Source: an uncultured Oscillospiraceae bacterium
Lineage (GTDB): Bacteria; Bacillota; Clostridia; Oscillospirales; Oscillospiraceae
Length of the DNA: 25,549 nt
Assembly: GCA_900754515.1 (NCBI GenBank)
Contig: CAAEDD010000142.1
Coordinates: forward strand, 1 to 25,549
Reading direction: 5' to 3'
Both the position numbers and the translations under genes were made by a program. Shown here in pieces: positions 23,340 through 25,549 of the stretch. The notes below the pieces were generated by a model. It did not search any database, had not been told where the DNA came from, and worked only from the letters and a program-made list of their open reading frames with translations. Each line of letters begins with the position of its first letter. The stretch's first letter is position 1.

Positions 23340-24089
23340 TCACTTTTTCAAGAACTTCAAGTTCATCAACTGTTTTTTATGGTGGCACAGCTTCTCCCGG
23401 CAGTTTGCGCAGCTGAGATTCCGGTTAGTCTCTTCGTAGAAACGCTCCGGGTGCATAAAGAAGCTCAGCTCCCAGCGCACCAGCAGCACCAGGGACAAAC
23501 CCACCAAGATATGAGCATAGACATTGTCCACCAGAATCAAAGGAGTGAACATCATGGCGTAATCCCAGTTATATATACGGCAGGTCTGGCAGCAACGATT
23601 TTTCATCATCCAGGTCTGGAAAGGGCAGAAGAAAAGTATGCATATCATATCGCAAACGGAATAGGCAATGGCTATAAGCAGCAATATGCCCCAGTCAATA
23701 TAGCCCAGGAAATAGGCCAGAGCTATGAGCCCGTTGAGGACAATCCAGGACAGCAGCACTATAAGCACCGGTACGGTGGAGCGGCGCAGCAATTTCTTCC
23801 TGTCAAAGCTGTCGGCGGCGGGAATATAGTTTTTGGCAAACTGCTTCTGGCAGCCCATGCTCTCATATTTTGACGGGAAGCAGCGCAACACCATTTCCAC
23901 TGAAAAAAATACCGTCAGCACCAGAAGCAGCAGTTGGCTGTCCTCATAGCCGCCGAACATAGTTGGGCTGTTATTCAGCCTGTTGACCACATACACCACC
24001 AAAGCCGCCAGAAACAGCAAGCTCCTCACTACAAGCTTGATATAATGTATGCGGGATATAGTGGAAAGTTTTACCTTAAATCTGCTCAT
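23340..24089 (-). CDS. uncharacterized cysteine-rich polytopic membrane protein
   Basis: 249 aa with about five hydrophobic helices (roughly res. 17-36, 52-68, 105-128, 132-156, 185-206). Cysteines are concentrated after helix 4 (C146, C150, C155, then C166, C167, C170 in the RCCQTC motif followed by RIYNWDYAMMFTP) and in the C-terminal tail (C227, C230, C235, H236, H237 in CANCREKLCHH). The tail could bind zinc or an iron-sulfur cluster; neither is shown. I recognise the type only as a conserved hypothetical membrane protein of Firmicutes. It lies 33 nt downstream of fluC with ribosome site GGAG before the ATG, so it is probably co-transcribed with it, and a terminator follows. Confidence 0.85.
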   Translation of the reverse strand: MSRFKVKLSTISRIHYIKLVVRSLLFLAALVVYVVNRLNNSPTMFGGYEDSQLLLLVLTVFFSVEMVLRCFPSKYESMGCQKQFAKNYIPAADSFDRKKLLRRSTVPVLIVLLSWIVLNGLIALAYFLGYIDWGILLLIAIAYSVCDMICILFFCPFQTWMMKNRCCQTCRIYNWDYAMMFTPLILVDNVYAHILVGLSLVLLVRWELSFFMHPERFYEETNRNLSCANCREKLCHHKKQLMNLKFLKK

Positions 24090-24122
24090 CTCTGTCTCCG
24101 AATCATATATTTTTCCCTGTTC

Positions 24123-24482
24123 TCAGCGCAATATATACTGAGCGGAAAACACCGCCAAAATGCCCAGCAGAGTGCTGGCTGCCACATAGCTGACAGCTGC
24201 TGCCCATTGGCCAGTCTCCATAAGCCGGGTCGTCTCCATGGAGAAGGTTGAAAAGGTGGTGAATCCCCCGCAAAGGCCCACCTTTAAAAACAGTAGCAGC
24301 CTTGCGTCCATGTCCTTTCCGGCGGCAGAGGCAATGCAGCCGATGGCAAAGGCGCCGATAATATTTATAATGAAGGTGTTTACCGGGAAACCGGTACCGA
24401 AACCCATAGGAATTTTGCTTATTAAATATCGGCTCACAGAACCGATAAAGCCTCCCAGTCCCACCATAAGGCAATTCATCAT
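24123..24482 (-). CDS. fluC: fluoride channel FluC/CrcB
   Basis: FluC forms small dual-topology dimers that export fluoride passively from the cytoplasm. The 119-aa protein matches the family in length and motifs. It has GLGGFIGSVSRY (8-19) at the N-terminus, the conserved asparagine in the second helix (FIINIIG, 37-43), and GGFTTFSTF (72-80) with the phenylalanines lining the pore. Four hydrophobic helices are visible. Only one copy is present, which suggests a homodimer rather than the paired heterodimer seen in Bacillus. GGGAG lies upstream of the tandem ATGs; the first is chosen. It is followed at 33 nt by an uncharacterized membrane protein in the same orientation. No fluoride riboswitch is visible in its leader. 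Confidence 0.95.
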   Translation of the reverse strand: MMNCLMVGLGGFIGSVSRYLISKIPMGFGTGFPVNTFIINIIGAFAIGCIASAAGKDMDARLLLFLKVGLCGGFTTFSTFSMETTRLMETGQWAAAVSYVAASTLLGILAVFSAQYILR

Positions 24483-24516
24483 AGCCGTTTTCTCCCAAGG
24501 ATACGCAACTTTAAAT

Positions 24517-24545
24517 ATTTTAACACTCTTTTTTTACCGCCGCAA
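24517..24545 (-). promoter_or_regulatory. sigma-A-type promoter for the fluC operon
   Basis: On the minus strand TTGCGG (24540-24545) and TAAAAT (24517-24522) have a 17-bp spacer. The leader of about 30 nt leaves no room for a riboswitch. Confidence 0.6.
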
Positions 24546-24592
24546 GGGAATTTATTATTTTCTCCAGGCTTTCTCTGGCCAGGGAAGCTGCA

Positions 24593-24633
24593 AAGCCCAA
24601 GGCCGCCGGAGCTTTTCCGGCAGCCTTGGGCTT
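24593..24633 (-). terminator. hairpin after the PocR-AraC regulator gene
   Basis: A 17-bp stem with one mismatch (AAGCCCAAGG... against ...CCTTGGGCTT) lies 44 nt past the regulator's stop. The T run is short on the minus strand (CTTT), while the plus side has TTTTTT a few bases on. It is the likely terminator for the regulator, though not perfect. Confidence 0.6.
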
Positions 24634-24676
24634 ATGTGTTTTTTCCCAGCAGTTACGCCAGGGACTGTCTTTGGAC

Positions 24677-25513
24677 TTAAATATTGTTTTTACGGTATGC
24701 CGATGGGGTAACACCTTCAAAGGCTTTGAATATCTTGGTAAAATAATTGTAGTCGTTGAAGCCGACTTTTTCTGCCACTGAGGATATGGGCATGTCCTCC
24801 CTGACCAGCAAACGCTTTGCAGCCTGGACCCTGCGCTGGGATATCAGCCGGGTGACACTTCCACTGCCTGAGAGTTTCTTGGCCACGGCGCATAACTTTG
24901 TAGTACCCATATTCAGGTCCCTGGATATCTGCCGCAGGCTTAGCTTCTCCATGTAATGCTGGTCTATATACATTTCCAGCTTCTGCTGGTCGGTATACTG
25001 GGTGGAGTGTATCATGCCCTCCAAAAGCACATAATGGGTCAAGGCCTCCAATATTTCGGTAAAGGCCTTTAACTCCCTCTGAGAATATTGCTTGAGTTGG
25101 TAAAAGGCATCCTTAAGCTCCAGGAGATCTCCTCCATACCAGTCAAGGGTCTTCAAAGTCTCCTCCCATTGCAGCTTCTGAGGCATATTGTCCAGCAACT
25201 GTCCGAACACCATGTAAGCTATAGGCACCCCCTGGTCATATATGGGCACCACTATTTCCTTAAGCCCCGCATGGCAGCGGTACTGATAGGCTTTACCCAG
25301 AGCTGAGCACTTCCTAACGGCCTGCGCGTCACACTCCTCGCAGCGGCGTCGCCCCTCCGGGGATGCCTGTATGTGCCGACAGAATGCAGTCGCGTTTCCA
25401 AAAAGCTTTATATCTTTGCCGTCAGCGTCAAATATATTCACCCATACCCCAGTCAGCATCTGCAGATTGTTCAGAAGTTCGCTGAGGCGGCTGCTGTTGA
25501 AAAGAACGTTCAC
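24677..25513 (-). CDS. AraC-family regulator with PocR sensor domain
   Basis: A transcriptional regulator. Numbered from the GTG at 25537, the PocR-type ligand domain spans about res. 10-170. Its cysteine cluster is C53, C66, C69, C77, C88-H89 in the typical CHAGL context, followed by VPIY and YMVFGQLL. The C-terminal AraC domain (about 183-282) carries two helix-turn-helix motifs, with the family signature VAEKVGFNDYNYFTKIFKAFEGVTPSAYR. The start chosen is GTG (25511-25513) because AAGGGGAG lies just upstream. GTG at 25537 or a start outside the window remain possible, since no stop closes the frame before the edge. PocR domains are known from the propanediol utilization regulator and bind small molecules. 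The target genes, perhaps divergent and beyond the edge, are not visible. Confidence 0.9.
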   Translation of the reverse strand: MNVLFNSSRLSELLNNLQMLTGVWVNIFDADGKDIKLFGNATAFCRHIQASPEGRRRCEECDAQAVRKCSALGKAYQYRCHAGLKEIVVPIYDQGVPIAYMVFGQLLDNMPQKLQWEETLKTLDWYGGDLLELKDAFYQLKQYSQRELKAFTEILEALTHYVLLEGMIHSTQYTDQQKLEMYIDQHYMEKLSLRQISRDLNMGTTKLCAVAKKLSGSGSVTRLISQRRVQAAKRLLVREDMPISSVAEKVGFNDYNYFTKIFKAFEGVTPSAYRKNNI

Positions 25514-25549
25514 AGTACTCCCCTTTCTCTCGCTCACATCATCAATGCA

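Noticed and set aside
24483..24545. fluoride (crcB) riboswitch before fluC
   Set aside because: The leader between promoter and ATG is about 30 nt and shows none of the expected pseudoknot sequence.

Overview
The window (25.5 kb, moderately GC-rich) looks like chromosome from a spore-forming gut Clostridia, most likely an Oscillospirales/Oscillospiraceae relative. The clues are a short type-3 (archaeal-type) prolyl-tRNA synthetase, a CotF-type spore coat protein, an AraC regulator with a PocR sensor domain, large SBP-type lipoproteins, strong Firmicute-type Shine-Dalgarno sites and sigma-A promoters with 17-bp spacers. I see no rRNA, tRNA, CRISPR array, prophage or complete insertion sequence.

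Layout. 1-209: no convincing gene, then a terminator. 210-941 (-): rsmE. 1053-1205 (+): a 50-aa ORF with a TTG start. 1281-2717 (-): proS. 3029-4338 (+): a DUF1700-like membrane protein, apparently starting at ATT, coupled to a 65-aa membrane protein. 4492-7436 (+): a three-gene lipid-linked glycosylation operon (GT-C enzyme, GtrB-like GT2, GtrA-like flippase). 7511-7789 (-): a small membrane protein. 7956-8391 (+): two small genes, the second a CotF-family coat protein. 8554-13615 (+): two tandem paralogous lipoproteins of 813 and 812 aa, each with its own copy of the same promoter/operator. 13682-14914 (-): an LCP cell-wall ligase. 15092-17206 (-): an alpha/beta hydrolase fused to a polytopic membrane domain. 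17535-23041 (-): an MMPL/RND transporter and a GLUG-repeat surface protein overlapping by 4 nt. 23340-24482 (-): fluC and a cysteine-rich membrane protein. 24677-25513 (-): a PocR-AraC regulator at the right edge.

The common theme is the cell envelope: glycan-lipid synthesis and flipping, LCP attachment, a membrane hydrolase, RND export coupled to a surface protein, and duplicated substrate-binding lipoproteins. Most units are short transcription units bounded by visible hairpins.

Best candidates for undescribed biology: (a) the RND transporter with a bactofilin-like C-terminal tail, translationally coupled to a GLUG beta-helix protein interrupted by two helical segments and a 21-nt repeat linker; (b) the tandem orphan SBP lipoproteins controlled by 11-bp-phased TTAAG repeats resembling CiaR sites. 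All family names come from reading the translations by eye; no database search was run.
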